Both the position numbers and the translations under genes were made by a program. A model generated the notes under the pieces. That model saw nothing but the letters and a program-made list of their open reading frames with translations. It was not told where the DNA came from and searched no databases. Positions 11,562 to 23,800 of a stretch of DNA of 64,000 nucleotides are shown in pieces; position 1 is the stretch's first letter, and every line of letters starts with the position of its first letter. This DNA comes from Chalara sp. BL73 (Eukaryota > Ascomycota > Leotiomycetes > Helotiales): positions 2,668,501-2,732,500 of the forward strand of contig CAKJVC010000010.1 of assembly GCA_918026815.1 (NCBI GenBank). Direction: 5' to 3'.

Positions 11562-13827
11562 ATGAGCGCGCAAGGAACATTTCTCGATGTTGTTGGGCTT
11601 TCATACCGTTGTGGCACCACTCAAGACACCACAACTAGCGACTATGCATACGTCTACGAACCAGGCCACATTGTCACTTTCTCGATTGGAAACTTTGTAC
11701 TCGGAGGGTCAATCGGCAGGCCGTTGATGACCATATCTGACCTCTTGCCAGAGGGCACGCCCATTTCCGATCCCAAGTTAATCAATCGAGCAAGATTGCT
11801 CTACAGCCTTACTCCCGCCCAAGGCTTCGAGCAACCCATTATCATTGACACGAAGGTAGGTGGCTTGTCGCAACTCTGTTCCCAATTTCACAATAAATAA
11901 TGGGTAATATAACAGGTATCAAATGCCATAGCAAAGTATGCTTCCCAAATTAATTTGGATGCTCCCAATGTGTCTGATTTAGATAATGTTCTTTCTAAAA
12001 TCTGCCATGAACTGAACCTTTCACCCAAAACTGTCTCGCACGCCCGTAATCATCTACGTCGAGAGGCAGCCGGCTTCAAAGTGATGCGGGACATCCGGAT
12101 TCCGGTACGAGACGGGAACTTCGTTTTCGCTGACGTTTATCTACCCCTTGGGCACGGGAAAAAATATCCTGTTTTGCTGAGCTGCACCATCTATGGAAGA
12201 AGAGTCATGTGCTCTGGTCCCGACATAGAGGACGAAAAAGACATTGCAGCGTTTGAGAGAGTCGAGGACGAGTGGCACTCAACTCAAGACGGAGTCGACA
12301 TCGAAGTTCCAGATAATCGTATTTGGACTGGCGGTTGGATACGCCAGAGAGGGTTTGAGAATATTGCAACGTTCAATACGTATTCGTACGTCCCAAATGG
12401 ATATGCCATGGTCAAAATTGATCCTAGGGGAGTGTCACAGACACCTGGGATCAGAGGCGTCCCAGGGCAGCTAGAGGCCGACTTTTTCGATGCCGTAGAG
12501 TGGGCAGCCGAACAGAGTTGGAGTAATGGAAGCTCTGCGCTGGTTGGGAGTTCTTATGGCGCCAATATCCAATGGCCCGTGGCAGGAATGAAGCCAAAGG
12601 GTCTTAAATGTTTTGTACCATATGCAAGTACGTATAGCCTCGGCCTCTATACCAGATGGACAAGATTGGCCGTCTAATTTTTCCCTGTTAGGTGATACTG
12701 ATATCTATCGTGAGGCGACTTATCCGGGAGGCATTCCAAACTCTCTATATCTGGCCGACTGGTTCGATCGAGTAAGAAGAGCATCACCGAAATGGACTGA
12801 ACATATCAACCTGCTGGATTTGGTAAGCCAACAACCATTCGATAATGATATTTTCCGAAGTCTTTCTATGAGGCCGGGAGAGGTAGATCTTCCATGTTTC
12901 ATGGCCGCAACTCAGATCTTTATCATCCATGGCCGTGGATCTTACGAAGCTTTCAGAAATATGCCTTCTAAGCATAAATACCTTCAGCTTGTCGATCGTG
13001 ATTACTATCCTTGGCCGAGCCAAGAAGCTACAGGCAAAATCCTTCAGTTCCTCGAACGGTACCTCAGGGGAGTCGACTATGTCAACCTGGAAAGGGTCGG
13101 CATTCAGATGCGGCTCGGCAACTGCAAATGGTATTGGCGCAAGGAAACAGACTTCCCTCTGCCTGGCACTCAATATACAAAATGGTATCTTCGAAGCGAC
13201 GGATCTCTGTCTTCGAGTACAGAAACTGGGCCCGCAGAGACATTTCAATACTCGACGAAAGCCAGATCAAGAGGCCAAAAATGCGGCGTCAGCTTCCACT
13301 CTCTCCCATTTGAGCAGGATGTTGAGTTTGCTGGCCATTTTTCTGCAACGCTGAGTATATCATCATCAATGCCAGAAGCGGATGTGGTCGTTACCCTCTG
13401 GGCGCTCGATGGACAAGGTAGTATAGTCCCATACGGCGCCAAAGGTGAACCTGAGCCTCTAGCAAAGGGCTTTCTGCGTGCAAGCCATCGAAAACTTGAC
13501 CCGTTAAAATCACGTCCAGAGCGGCCATGGCACACCCATAGACAGGATGACTATGAGCCTTTGAAGAAGGATGAAGTAGTAGTAGTTAACGTTGAAATCT
13601 TCCCAGCCGCTGGAAGGATTCGCCAGGGGTGGGCGCTTCGCCTGGACATCATGCCCGCAGAAGTGCAACCAGACGTTCCAGGATATAGCCCCTTGCCGAT
13701 GAGACGCTTCTACGGGGAGGAACACGAAGAGGGGACCAATACAGTTCACGTGGGACAAGATCAGGTTGGATATATCACTTGCCCAGTGGTGCCATTGAAG
13801 CAAGCTTATCCCAATGTGATACTTTAA
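11562..13827 (+). CDS. CocE/NonD-family (S15-like) hydrolase with N-terminal beta domain
   Basis: Exons 11562-11855, 11916-12627 and 12692-13827 give 713 residues. The ATG at 11562 was chosen because the longer frame begins at a TTG. Residues from about 145 onward form an alpha/beta-hydrolase of the cocaine-esterase / X-Pro-dipeptidyl-peptidase type: IPVRDGNFVFADVYLP, nucleophile elbow VGSSYGANIQW, and a C-terminal jelly-roll (GVSFHSLPFEQDVEFAGHF through GYITCPVVPL). The family hydrolyses esters or amides. Residues 1-98, in their own exon, resemble a beta domain common in bacterial lipoproteins (GLSYRCGTT, YVYEPGHIVTFSIGNFVLGG). No signal peptide is evident, so the protein is probably intracellular. 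The substrate is unknown. The neighbours are decayed genes and a transposon, so no pathway can be assigned. Confidence 0.85.
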
Positions 13828-14548
13828 GCATGTTAGTCTTAGCCAACCTCTTAGGCAAGTTGAATGTTTATTTATCCATAAAAAAAATGAAACTAATCCC
13901 CAGCATCACATTTACTCTTCACGTAGTTGATATATAAGTATAAGTATGTCTCATTCTCTATCCCTGGTTGAGAACAGCACTCGCGCAATTCGTATCCAAA
14001 CCTTTTGATGATCTAGTCAAGATTAATTGCAAAGCAGGAACTACCAAGCCTGTTTAGAAATATAGTTTATTGACTCTAACTACAGAGATCCAGCCGTCGA
14101 TGCCACTTCTGCCTTCGTAAACAAAGAGTCAGGCTGGCGCAAGCCGTTTCGCATTCGAATTTCGATAGTAGTGCAGGCTATAGCTCCATGCTATCACTAC
14201 AGATGGAGTTTGATCGGCCTTTGTCGCTCTGATATTTCTCTGGACCAATTCCATCAACTTGCGTATGAACCGCAGATCTCAACCTTCATTTACTACCATC
14301 AAGTTCAATGCTGCCCACTGCGTTGCAGATTTCTGAAGAACCTGCTAAATGAAATATCGCTCTTCGAACGCAATCCGGACTTGAAAATCATCGCAAAGAA
14401 GATCAACTCCTGAGAAGAAAATACAGGTTGCATGAGTGCTTGACTATCCGGTTGATAATGCCCTTCTTTCTATTGGAAAAAAGTGCGCCTGGAAAACATT
14501 GATTTGATGGATAATTTTACAGCTGCTCTTCCGGAAATTATTTGATTG
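13828..14548. other. Intergenic, nothing recognised
   Basis: This is the 3' flank of the hydrolase gene up to the retrotransposon target site. No coding or repeat signal was found apart from the GATTG target duplication copy at 14544-14548. Confidence 0.5.
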
Positions 14549-14717
14549 TGTCGGATCACTCTACCTGTGGCAACACCACGTCTTTACGTGGATTGCTTAG
14601 GTTGAATGTGATTGATTGTTGAAGGTTGAATGGAGGAATGAGGATATGCCCCTTCCAGGGTCATGTGACGGTGTCACATGACCTGCCCCCATTCAATAAC
14701 TAATCTACGTACAAACA
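14549..14717 (-). repeat. 3' LTR of the copia element
   Basis: 169 bp, identical to the right LTR except at the spacer of a palindrome (11-bp arms GGTCATGTGAC / GTCACATGACC), where this copy has GGT at 14670-14672 on the plus strand. Confidence 0.95.
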
Positions 14718-14867
14718 CTGGGCATACTTTAAGAATGCCCTGAATTGCTATTGAATAGAATCGATGAAAAGAATCAAAGGAAAAGATCAATTTGATTGGC
14801 CAGTGGCCAGGTCGATAGGCCTTCCTATTGGCCAGTGTCTCATTCGCAAATACCCCTCCCCAAACCT

Positions 14868-14939
14868 TCCTTGCAAAGCGCCCTTGCAAAGCGTCCTTGC
14901 AAAACGTCCTTGCAAAACGTCCGTAACGCTCCGTAACGT
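14868..14939. repeat. Short tandem repeats in the retroelement 3' region
   Basis: Four 13-bp units of the type TCCTTGCAAAGCG (14868-14919, one or two mismatches) are followed by two 10-bp units TCCGTAACGC/T (14920-14939). They sit just past the Pol stop codon, in the element's 3' untranslated region. Confidence 0.7.
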
Positions 14940-14942
14940 TCC

Positions 14943-17900
14943 CTATTCGGTTCTCTCCACCCATTCTACGGCTCGGATATCGATTGTATTGGTGTCAATA
15001 AGCTGTTTTAGGGCCGTAGAAGCTTTGCTTTTGGTGAAGGAGTCAGCGGGATTGCTATCACCACTTACCCACTTGACTTCCGCGATCTCTCTTCGTTCAT
15101 ATGATTGGCGGAGGCATAGAACGTCGATCATAAGCCGCTTCTCTTGTGTAGTTCCCAGTTTGACGAGGCAGTCGTACAATGACCTTGAATCTGTGCAAAG
15201 AACTAGAGGGAGGGTGATATTGAGGATCTTGTCGATCGTAGCTTTGATCGAAGCGCCGATATCAAATCCATGGGCCATAGCATAAAGCTCGGAAGCTAAT
15301 ACGCTCCTTGTTACCCTTTTGCACTTGACTGACGACCAGTGAATGATATTTGCTCGATTCTGACTGTCAGCTAGCACTAATATATACCCAATTTGAGATG
15401 AGAGATCCTTATTGTTGGCGAAAGAGGAGTCAGTAAATACTAGTAGATTCAAGGTCTTGATATCTAGCTTGACGAATCGGAGGCTGCGAGTAGAGTTGTC
15501 GATTTGCCACCGAAGCCGCTTGTTCAGAGCTTTAATAGCTTCTTCGTCAGGGTTAGTTGCCTGGGCTGCAAAAGATAAGTCAAAGAAAGCTTCAGGCTGT
15601 GATACAGAAGCGATGTAAACCCCTCTTGCACGCTGAGCAATATATTGATCCTTAGTGTCGACAAGCTTGAGGTTTTTGCATTGGCGTTCCTGGGAAAGCG
15701 TAATAGTTCCGGCCGCGTCGAGCTCTACAAGGCCTCCATTGAACTTGATTGAATGATCGAGTGTAAAAGCTTTTCTATTCTTGGCCAGTAATCGAGCTTG
15801 TTCCAGCTTGCTTTGCTCTAGATTTGCAAAATCGAGGTCTCCGAGAAACAGCGTGTCGTCAGTTTGTAAGCCGACGAGCCCGAAAAGTTGGTTGCTAAGC
15901 AAAAAGCATGAGTCGTAAGTTGATTAGCTCATTCCGAGTTCTTTCAGGTGATGCGTGTAGTAAGTTTTGAACCAGTGGTTGCCGGCTTCCGGAACGCCGT
16001 ACAGTAGTTTGACTACTTTGAGAATTGAGCTTTTGCCTAGTTTGCTGGCTAGTTCTGGTGGAGGCTTAATATAAAAGTCACGGTTGAGCTTAGTAGCTGA
16101 TTGAACGTAGGCTTGAGAGATATCTCGGAGGTATAGAGTCTTTACGGGCTGTAAACAGGCCGCAAGGCAAAGTATCAAGCGTTGGCTGACCCGTTGAATT
16201 GTGGGTGATTGAGTCAGTACGATCCTTTTCTCTAGATCGTTGTAAGCCTGAACGACTAAGCGTGATTTTTCGAAAGCTTGATTAGTTCCTTTATTCTTGA
16301 TTTCGTCGACGAACCTTGAATTGAAGATTCGTACGCCTCGGGGAACTGTAGCAGGGTCTACTATTTCAAACACTCCTTTTTCTAGCAAGCCTGTAATCTC
16401 CAGTTGGCGGGAGGCTGCAAAAGGTTCGTTCTCTTGTATAAAAGCCGTAATATCAGGAAAAGGGTTTTTAGGAGGTCTCCCTCGGCCGCGTTTGGCTGGT
16501 TGTAGTTGTAGCGGTGGCACAGAGACAGTGATTGAATCCTCGAGCTGTAGCGGCTGTTCGGGGCTTGTAGCAGAGCTTACAGGCCGTGAAAGTTGTGCAG
16601 GCTCGTTATCCTCCTGGCTTCCTTCCGTATAGTAAGGCTTTACGGTTGTTGATCGAAAAGTAGTTGGGCCGTGAAGTAAGTCGATTACACATAACTCTCC
16701 TTCAATTGATATCAGCTTGTATAGGCCATTCCAGTGGCCACGTCCCCCTGTGTTGCCTTCTTTCTATACTAGTACTAGCGAGTTCAAAGGAAGGTCGTGG
16801 ATAGCGTCGATCCTGGGGCCATTCCGCATGTTAAGAGCGTTGTTGACTTGGCGTGCAGCTTTAAGCTTCTTGATTTCTTCCATAGCTTTCTTGAGAGCTG
16901 TAGCTCGTTGCTGAACAGTAGCTGGAAGGGCGTCGAGCTCAGTGATTCGTGGATAGGCTCCGTAGACCAATAGCGTAAGCACAAGCCCGTCAGGGCCTGC
17001 AGAGTCGTTTACAGCTTTGAAGGCCATTTGCAGAGCCATATCTTTGTCGATATCCTGAATCTCGGCCGTAATAATTTGAAAAGCACGACGCAACGGCCCG
17101 TGGTATCGTTCAACTAGTCCGATCGAATTATAGGCTTCTACAAGTGCGGTTTTGATCTTAATGCCTATAGAGCCAGCGTGTTGCTTGAATTCTTTGCTGA
17201 CGAAGTTCTTGCCAGCGTCGGTAGCAATCAGGTCAGGAGGGCCTAAATAGGTGTCAATCCAGCACATGCGTAGCACGTCCCATGTATGCTTTGCGCTGAT
17301 ATTTTAAAGCCATTTTCCTGCCTGATATCGAGTAGCCTGGTCGACGATATAAAGCAATGGGCTTTTGTCGATATACATAATATCGACAATAATACAATAA
17401 TTGAATTCGATATTGCTATCTTCGATTGTAAACCTGAACCTGCCAGGAGATTTGCCGTGCTTTTGGCAGTAAAAGCAATATCGAGTCAAATGCTCTAAAG
17501 CACTTTTGCTGACTTCATGGCCGGCACGAGTCAGTACCGCCTCGAGCCTACTTACCGAAGAATAGCCGAATCGGTGATGAAGCCGGCGTAGCTCTGAATT
17601 GGTGAAATAGCAAGGATTATTGTCGAAAGAGTTTTTCAAAAAGGACTGTAATGAAGTATTCCAAAGCAAAAATGAGTGGCCAAAACGACGTACAACTGGC
17701 ACGTTGCCGTTCGGAGTAACTAAAACGTTTTTCAGGTTGTTCAAGTAAACTTGTAAAGAATCCATATCCGCGAGGCTAAGAAGGAATGGAGTGTCTGCTT
17801 TAACTATGTGAAATTGTACTTGGCCTAATAGAGTATCAAGGAAAATAGAGCCAATTGACGTTGTAGACCCAATACCGAATTGTACTTTGACCATTCCTTT

Positions 17901-18507
17901 TGTTGAGTCGTCGATGTCGATATTAGACTTGCTTTAGCGCTGTAGAGCTTGAAGCTGGCCATGGCCGGCCGTCGAGTGCTTAGAAGCGCCGGTGTCGATC
18001 ATGATACCGTAGAATTGGCTAGAGTCATAGCGTGATAGGTTGGTAGAGGTAGCAGCGTAAGCGTCAGCGTTGTACGGGTTGCTTTCAGGGTCGCTCGCGG
18101 GGCTGTTGTTGTAGGTATGGCCCGTAGCGGTGATCAGGTGGCTTACGGCTCGATTGTTCAGCTCTGTAACTAGCGAAGTCGCGTCGCTGCTTGCAAAGTA
18201 GCTTGTTGCAAAGTGCCCTGTTTGATCGGTAGAGCTAGGTTCAGGGTTTGGATCAGAGAAGAAGTCGAAATCAAGGTCGGCTTTGACTGTTAGGGCGCTG
18301 AAAGCTTCATTGATACCCTCGGAATCGCTTTCGCTATCCTTATCGCCTTCAAATGTCATGATATATTAGCGTAGGCTGTCGTTGAAGCGTTTGTTGAAGT
18401 CGGGTGCTCTAGTGTCGAACCTGCTTGAGTTGCGGGCTTTGAATCGAGCTTTTGCTTCCTCTTGTTCTTCGGAGCTGTGTTTCCACGAGCGGCAATTCTC
18501 TTTTTTT
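14943..18507 (-). pseudogene. copia Pol polyprotein with five nonsense codons
   Basis: One minus-strand frame runs from the Gag frameshift to the terminal stop at 14943. It reads, in order: aspartic protease (IMIDTGASKHS near 18000); integrase zinc domain (LHHRFGYSS...CFYCQKHGK) and catalytic core (VDIMYIDKS, ATDAGKNF, LVERYHG); reverse transcriptase (VPRGVRIFNSRFVDEIK, LLYGVPEAGNHW, and the DD pair in LQTDDTLFLGD); and RNase H (CTDSRSLYDCLV, NPADSFTK). In-frame stops sit at 18366-18368, 17934-17936, 17304-17306, 16764-16766 and 15924-15926. Four are TAA and one is TAG, each explainable by one C-to-T change on one strand. Otherwise the frame is intact. Confidence 0.93.
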
Positions 18508-19758
18508 GCACACGAAGCAACGGCCTTTGTGTCGTGGGCTGTACTGGCGATTTCCTGAGTTGTAGTTGTGCCTTTTGCCGTAGTACCGACGGTCCGTAAA
18601 ATACGCTGTAGAATCCGAGTTAGCTGCCTCGTGAGTTGCAATTGAGGAGCGTAGGTCGTTGATTAGGCCTGCTACGGTGCTTGCGGGTTTGTAGCAAGCG
18701 TACCGGCAGGCTTCATTCTGTTGGCAGGCTGTAATAAGCTTGTTGTAAAGGAAATTTTCAGATCGGAGGCTAATATCTAGGCCATGCTGAAGCTGACGCA
18801 GGTCCTTGACTAGAAGCTGAAGGCATTCTGTAGTCGGCTTTCCAGGGTTGCTTGCAATTACGCTTTGAAGAGTTGTATTGTTCCACCGACTTAGTATGCC
18901 ACGCTTGTATTCAGGGCCTTCGAAGTAATTAGAGGTTGCAGCACATATTTGATCAAAAGTAGCAGTGCCGTTAGTGTTCCTGAGATTGGTGTAGTAGTGG
19001 TCGAGAGCTAGCCCTCGTAGCATAGTCGAGTAAGCCTGAGCTAATGCTATTCTTGGTATGCTTGCCTTGCTGCACAGATCGAGGAAGATAGTCAGCTTGA
19101 AGTCAAAGTTGTCATTCTCTCCACTGTACTTAATATCCTCGCTGTACAGCTTAGCCAAAACGGCCAATTCTCTGCTGTAACTGTAGTTCCCTTCTAGCTG
19201 TGCGTCTATATTAAGTTCACGCAATTGCTGAGCTTGTTCTTCTTCCGGGCTAGTTAACGGGCCGGAAAATGGGGTTTGATAAGGCTGAAAGTTGTTGCAG
19301 AGCCCGTAAGCCGTAAGTCGTTTTTGTATCCGTTCGGAAAGCTCTACGGATGTTATTTTGCCTAAGCCTCCCGGTTGGTTCAGCAAAGCTTTGATATCTT
19401 CATCATTCCAAGTATAGCGTTCTTCCTTATTTGCTACGTCGTATAAAGTTTGGCTTAGGGATCTGGATTTGTTGTGAAGTGGTACGTAAACGCCACCGTT
19501 GTGCAAATAGGCCCGTAGGTTTTGGCGGGTCGAAAAAGTAACTTTGTTGAATTCCTCTTTGTCGAAGCTTTTGAAATCATCTTGAAAGAGCTCCCAGAGG
19601 TCGATATCCAGCTTTGTATTGTCGGTGTATCCCTTAATTTTCGCCACCACGTATAAATTGAGGTCCTCTACTGTAGCCCTTTTTGCGTTGATACCATATT
19701 GCCATTTATTCCCGTCGATTGGTTCTTGCTTTCCGGAGGGGCCTGCAGAAGTAGCCAT
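18501..19758 (-). pseudogene. copia Gag, frameshifted in the zinc knuckle
   Basis: The ATG at 19758 (MATSAGPSGKQEPIDGN) starts about 420 codons of Gag capsid-like sequence ending in the nucleocapsid region GRCFVCKK. At the A7 run (18501-18507 read on the minus strand) the frame is lost. One base fewer would continue into ENCRSWKHS, completing a CX2C...H...-type knuckle, and join the Pol frame. The break falls inside the zinc knuckle, so I favour a one-base insertion over a programmed +1 frameshift. Confidence 0.85.
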
Positions 19759-19915
19759 GATTAGCCAGGTACGCGTACGGTTCTGTTTGGGGATTGGTCC
19801 GAAGCAAATAAAGTTGCAGATTCGGTGCAACGTCACAGGGATTGGGGAATGGGGTTTGTATTGGATTGAATTGATTGGAGTTCGATATTCTGATCTGAAA
19901 GATCTAACTGATCAG

Positions 19916-20084
19916 TGTCGGATCACTCTACCTGTGGCAACACCACGTCTTTACGTGGATTGCTTAGGTTGAATGTGATTGATTGTTGAAGGTTGAATGG
20001 AGGAATGAGGATATGCCCCTTCCAGGGTCATGTGACACCGTCACATGACCTGCCCCCATTCAATAACTAATCTACGTACAAACA
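19916..20084 (-). repeat. 5' LTR of the copia element
   Basis: 169 bp. In the palindrome its plus-strand spacer is ACC, the reverse complement of the GGT found in the other LTR. It is followed by the target duplication copy GATTG at 20085-20089. Confidence 0.95.
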
Positions 20085-20089
20085 GATTG

Positions 20090-20840
20090 TTTAAGTGAAG
20101 CGGCACAATTCAACGGGGAAGGTTGCTGCAACCAAAAAAATGCGAGATTATCTATAATACTAGAGCATCTTAAGAGCGGCTGATTCTCTGATGCGAGACG
20201 GAGTGTAAGCTTACATCTACTTGTTACTCTAATGCACACATTTATCAAGACTTACTACTGAAATAAAGACTTAGCTCCACTACTAACTTGGCTATTTCAT
20301 AAAACTATTAAATCAATATGACTTAGTTACTACAGGTCTAATTAATCAGTCTCGCCATTTCTAGCTTGTCAATTATAAGTATCAGGAATATCTCCAGCCG
20401 CTTATTGTTAACTAAGTTCTTATTGAAAGCATCCAGACCTTCTATATCGCGTGGTCTCCGGTTAATCTCTCCGTTCTATTTCAGGTACCAGGGGTTCGCT
20501 GCGGTGGGTCTGCTACAAGTCCGCGGCGTAGGATGTTGTCGACCAAGATAATACCGCCAGGCCAAAGGCGGGGCGACATAGAACAATTCTGAGAGCATTT
20601 GAAAATCAAAGAAAGGTAGACTGGGTAACTAACCACTAAAAAGGTCTAAATCGATTATGATTAATAAGTCTATTAATCAATTAATCAACGTTTTTATCCC
20701 ATTGAAAGTTGTTGAAAATACAAAAAGGTTAAATAAAATGTTTAATATATAATAAAAAGTTACTGTAAATTTAGTTTGTGTATTAATAAAAACTAATTCA
20801 TAAACGCCCCAAACAAAATAATCCAGCAGTGAAAGTCAAA
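20090..20840. other. AT-rich intergenic, 3' flank of the PKS
   Basis: No gene was found. The last 200 bases before the PKS stop codon are strongly AT-rich (TAATAAA-like words on both strands) and may hold the polyadenylation region of the PKS. Confidence 0.5.
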
Positions 20841-23800
20841 TTAAACCTTGTCCGAAAACCACTTTGTTAAATGTGATACTGTAGGATGGCCCCAAACAAG
20901 TGTAGGCGGAACTCTGACACCAAGTGATAGCTGAAGCTGCTTTCGTAGTGCGACAGTCATAACAGAGTCCATTCCAAGCTCTGGAAGAGCAACTTTAGTG
21001 TCTACATCGCTGACATCGGGCAGTTGAAGGACTGTGGCCACGCATTCTGAGATCTTGCCTGTCAGGTATGCCGTCCGCTCTGGGCCTGGTGGTGGCACAG
21101 CTCCCTGAGCTGGGGTAGGAGCTGAAGGCTCAGAGACGGTGATGGATGCTCCCTCCACCACAGGTGGTAAGCGCCGGACTGCGATTTCTGTCAGGATATC
21201 CATGGGAAGCACCTCGTTAGCCTCTAGGGTGCGACTCCGGAGCACAACTCCGTGCGAGATATTATACTTCGCAACGTGGTCCCAAGCGAGGAAAGCCTCG
21301 TCGCGGCTGATGCTCGTAATTCCCTTGCCTTCAAGTTCGGCCTCGATAAAATCCGCACTGGCTTGAGTAGTGGCAGCCATACCAAGACCACGCCAGCTAG
21401 TCCACTGCAAAGCGATGGCATTGTCCCCAAGAGCGCGACGGTGCTCAGCTAGATTGTCAAGGAACGCGTTACCACTAGCATAAGAAGCCTGTCCTGGGAA
21501 GCCGAAGAGTTGTCCGCAAGAGGAGAAGAGCATGAAGAAGTCTACTGATTTAGGCGGGAAAGCCTTGTGCAGACTTAGAGATCCAGCTACCTTTGGTGCA
21601 AGAACGCGGCTGAAGGCCAGTGGGGTGGTGGAGAGAACTAACTCATCTCCCACTACACCGGCTGCATGTATAACTCCCGCAACGGGCGGCAAAGGCAGCA
21701 TATCTAGCTGCTCCAAGAGGGTAGCGGAAGCATTGGCCGCGCTGAGATCGACTGCGAGACAGCATACTGTTGCTCCGACCTTTTCAATTGCTTGGATCTT
21801 CTGAATAATTTTCTGCTCTGATCCAGTCGCAGAAGCCCATGTCTTACGAGCTGGGAGAGAACGGCGGGAGAGGAGGACGATTCTGCGTGCCCCGCGTTCC
21901 ACCAAGAACGAGGCTACTTCAAGACCGAGTGATCCGAGGCCACCAGAGATGATGTAAGTTCCATCAGGTCGAGGCTGGAGCTGTGCAGGCTTATCTGAAG
22001 AATAGAGCTTATCCCGTGGCATAGCCCGGAGACGGCCAATTCGGGCAATGGAGTCCTCTACCTTAACGACATCTACTCCAGACATGTTCTTGACGACATG
22101 GAAGGGGAAGGTTTCAGAGTCCACATCGATAAGCGCTCCCCAAAGGCTAGGCTGCTCAGCAGCAATGATGCGACTCAGTCCAACCAGCGGAGCATGCGCA
22201 AGGGATGTAGTGGTGACACCATGAAGAGCCTCATCAGTGACCACGAATATACGAGTATTAATTTCGTTTGTCGCCACATATTTTACGATGTCGAGGAGAT
22301 CTTTGCAAAATCTATTTGCTGCCTCAGGTACATCATCAATAGATTCAACTGTACTGGGCATATACAAGACGACAGTGCCCTCAGAGCTGCTTTCGACGGA
22401 AACTGACTGTGCCGAGCTGATACAAGTAGTTTCGACATGACGCTTGGAGAGCTGCCGGAGATATGGTTTCATCAAAGCATGGTCTTCGCTGCCAACAAGG
22501 ACCACATGTTTCAAGACTGAAGGTGCTTCAGACAGACGAGCAACTGGCCAAGCAAGTTGGTGAACCAAGCCATCTGTACTATCCTTTTTGGCTCCGGGAG
22601 AACCTTCAATTTCAGAAAAGCGCATCGAGTTGAACATAGCAAGTGCCACGCCTGCCTCATCTGTGATAGTAACATCAACGGCAAGAGTAGAGTTGCTGCT
22701 AGCCTCTTGAACATAAATGTACGCTTTCTTTGGGGGAGTGGCGCCTTCGCGAATGCTAATGTTGGCAACTTGGGCAGGCATGCGCAAACGTGGCGTCTCA
22801 TAGAAGAGAGTGGAGCCGATGGAGGTCGCGGCGTCAAAGATGGGAGCCCAGGATGTGGCGCTCCATGGGAGAGCAGCGTCCTTAGCAGTTGCTGGGGACA
22901 CATCTACAAGTGCAAGCATCTCCTTAGTGTTCCCAACATGGTGAGTGACAGCCCATGGGAAACCCATAGCAGGGACACCCACACTTGAAAGGTAATCTAT
23001 GGAGAAACTAGTCTTCAACTCCGTGCCGATGCGGGCTTGGATGCTAGGGATATCAATGTCAGCCCCAAAGGCTGGTATGTCTCCAGCAGGTTCAGAAAAG
23101 GTACCCGCAGTGGTGTGTGTCAGCCAAGATACGGAATGGTCGCCCTCTTTCTCGTAGCTCTCTTGGATGAGACGGGACATAAGGCGTACCTCGTTCCCTT
23201 GTACAAGAACTTGGATGCTTCGGGGAGCACTAATAGCAACAGGAACTCGCAGATTAATATTGGTCAGTGACTTAGTCCCAGTAGCGTGGAAGAAGGTATT
23301 GAACAGCACAGCTGCTGGGATAATCTCCGTTCCGTGAAGAGGGTGATTCCCAGGGAATGGTTTTGTATCGCTATCAAGCTTCGTGGTAAAGATGGTGATG
23401 TTCTCCCCGGCAACAGGCGTGCGTTGGCCAAGAAGAGTGTGCGAAGTAACATCGTGAACCATCCTGCTTGCATCAGTGGATCCTGTTCCAATGGACTTCC
23501 AGAAGGCTTGATGCTTCCATTCAGTCTTAGGAACTTCATCGGCCCAATCCACACCAGCAAAGAGCAACTTCCAGTTGATTGTCACACCCTTGGACCACAT
23601 TGTGACCAAACTCTTGAGTAGAGCCTTCCGAGTAGGTTTATTGCGTAGAAGTGTTGGAACGACAACGAAGTCTTCGATATCCATGCCCATCATTGTCTCA
23701 TTGACGGAGTGTGTGATAATGGGATGAGTAGAAACTTCAAGGAAGACCCTGTATCCATCCTTCGCTGCAGCCTCAACAGTACTTGTGAGCAAGACTGGCC

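Larger units (their letters stand above)
14549..20084 (-). mobile_element. Ty1/copia LTR retrotransposon, full length but inactivated
   Basis: A 5536-bp element bounded by two 169-bp LTRs that begin TG and end CA. It is flanked by a perfect 5-bp target duplication GATTG (14544-14548 and 20085-20089). Gag and Pol lie on the minus strand in the order zinc knuckle, protease, integrase, reverse transcriptase, RNase H, which is copia order. The LTRs differ at only three adjacent bases, so the insertion is young or homogenised. A frameshift in the Gag zinc knuckle and five in-frame stops in Pol make it non-autonomous. The sequence next to the upstream LTR was not clearly recognisable as a primer binding site. 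Confidence 0.95.

Noticed and set aside
11277..11573. 98-codon minus-strand ORF upstream of the CocE-like gene
   Set aside because: It overlaps the start of the hydrolase gene and has no domain-like sequence or splice context.
14764..15285. 173-codon plus-strand ORF inside the retrotransposon
   Set aside because: It is the antisense shadow of the RNase H end of Pol.
18501..18507. Programmed +1 frameshift between Gag and Pol at the A7 run
   Set aside because: The shift falls inside the Gag zinc knuckle, so the unshifted product would lose it; a one-base insertion is simpler in an element that is already inactivated.
22557..22988. Antisense ORFs of more than 100 codons across the PKS gene
   Set aside because: They are shadows of a long, GC-balanced coding exon and lack start context, splice logic or motifs.
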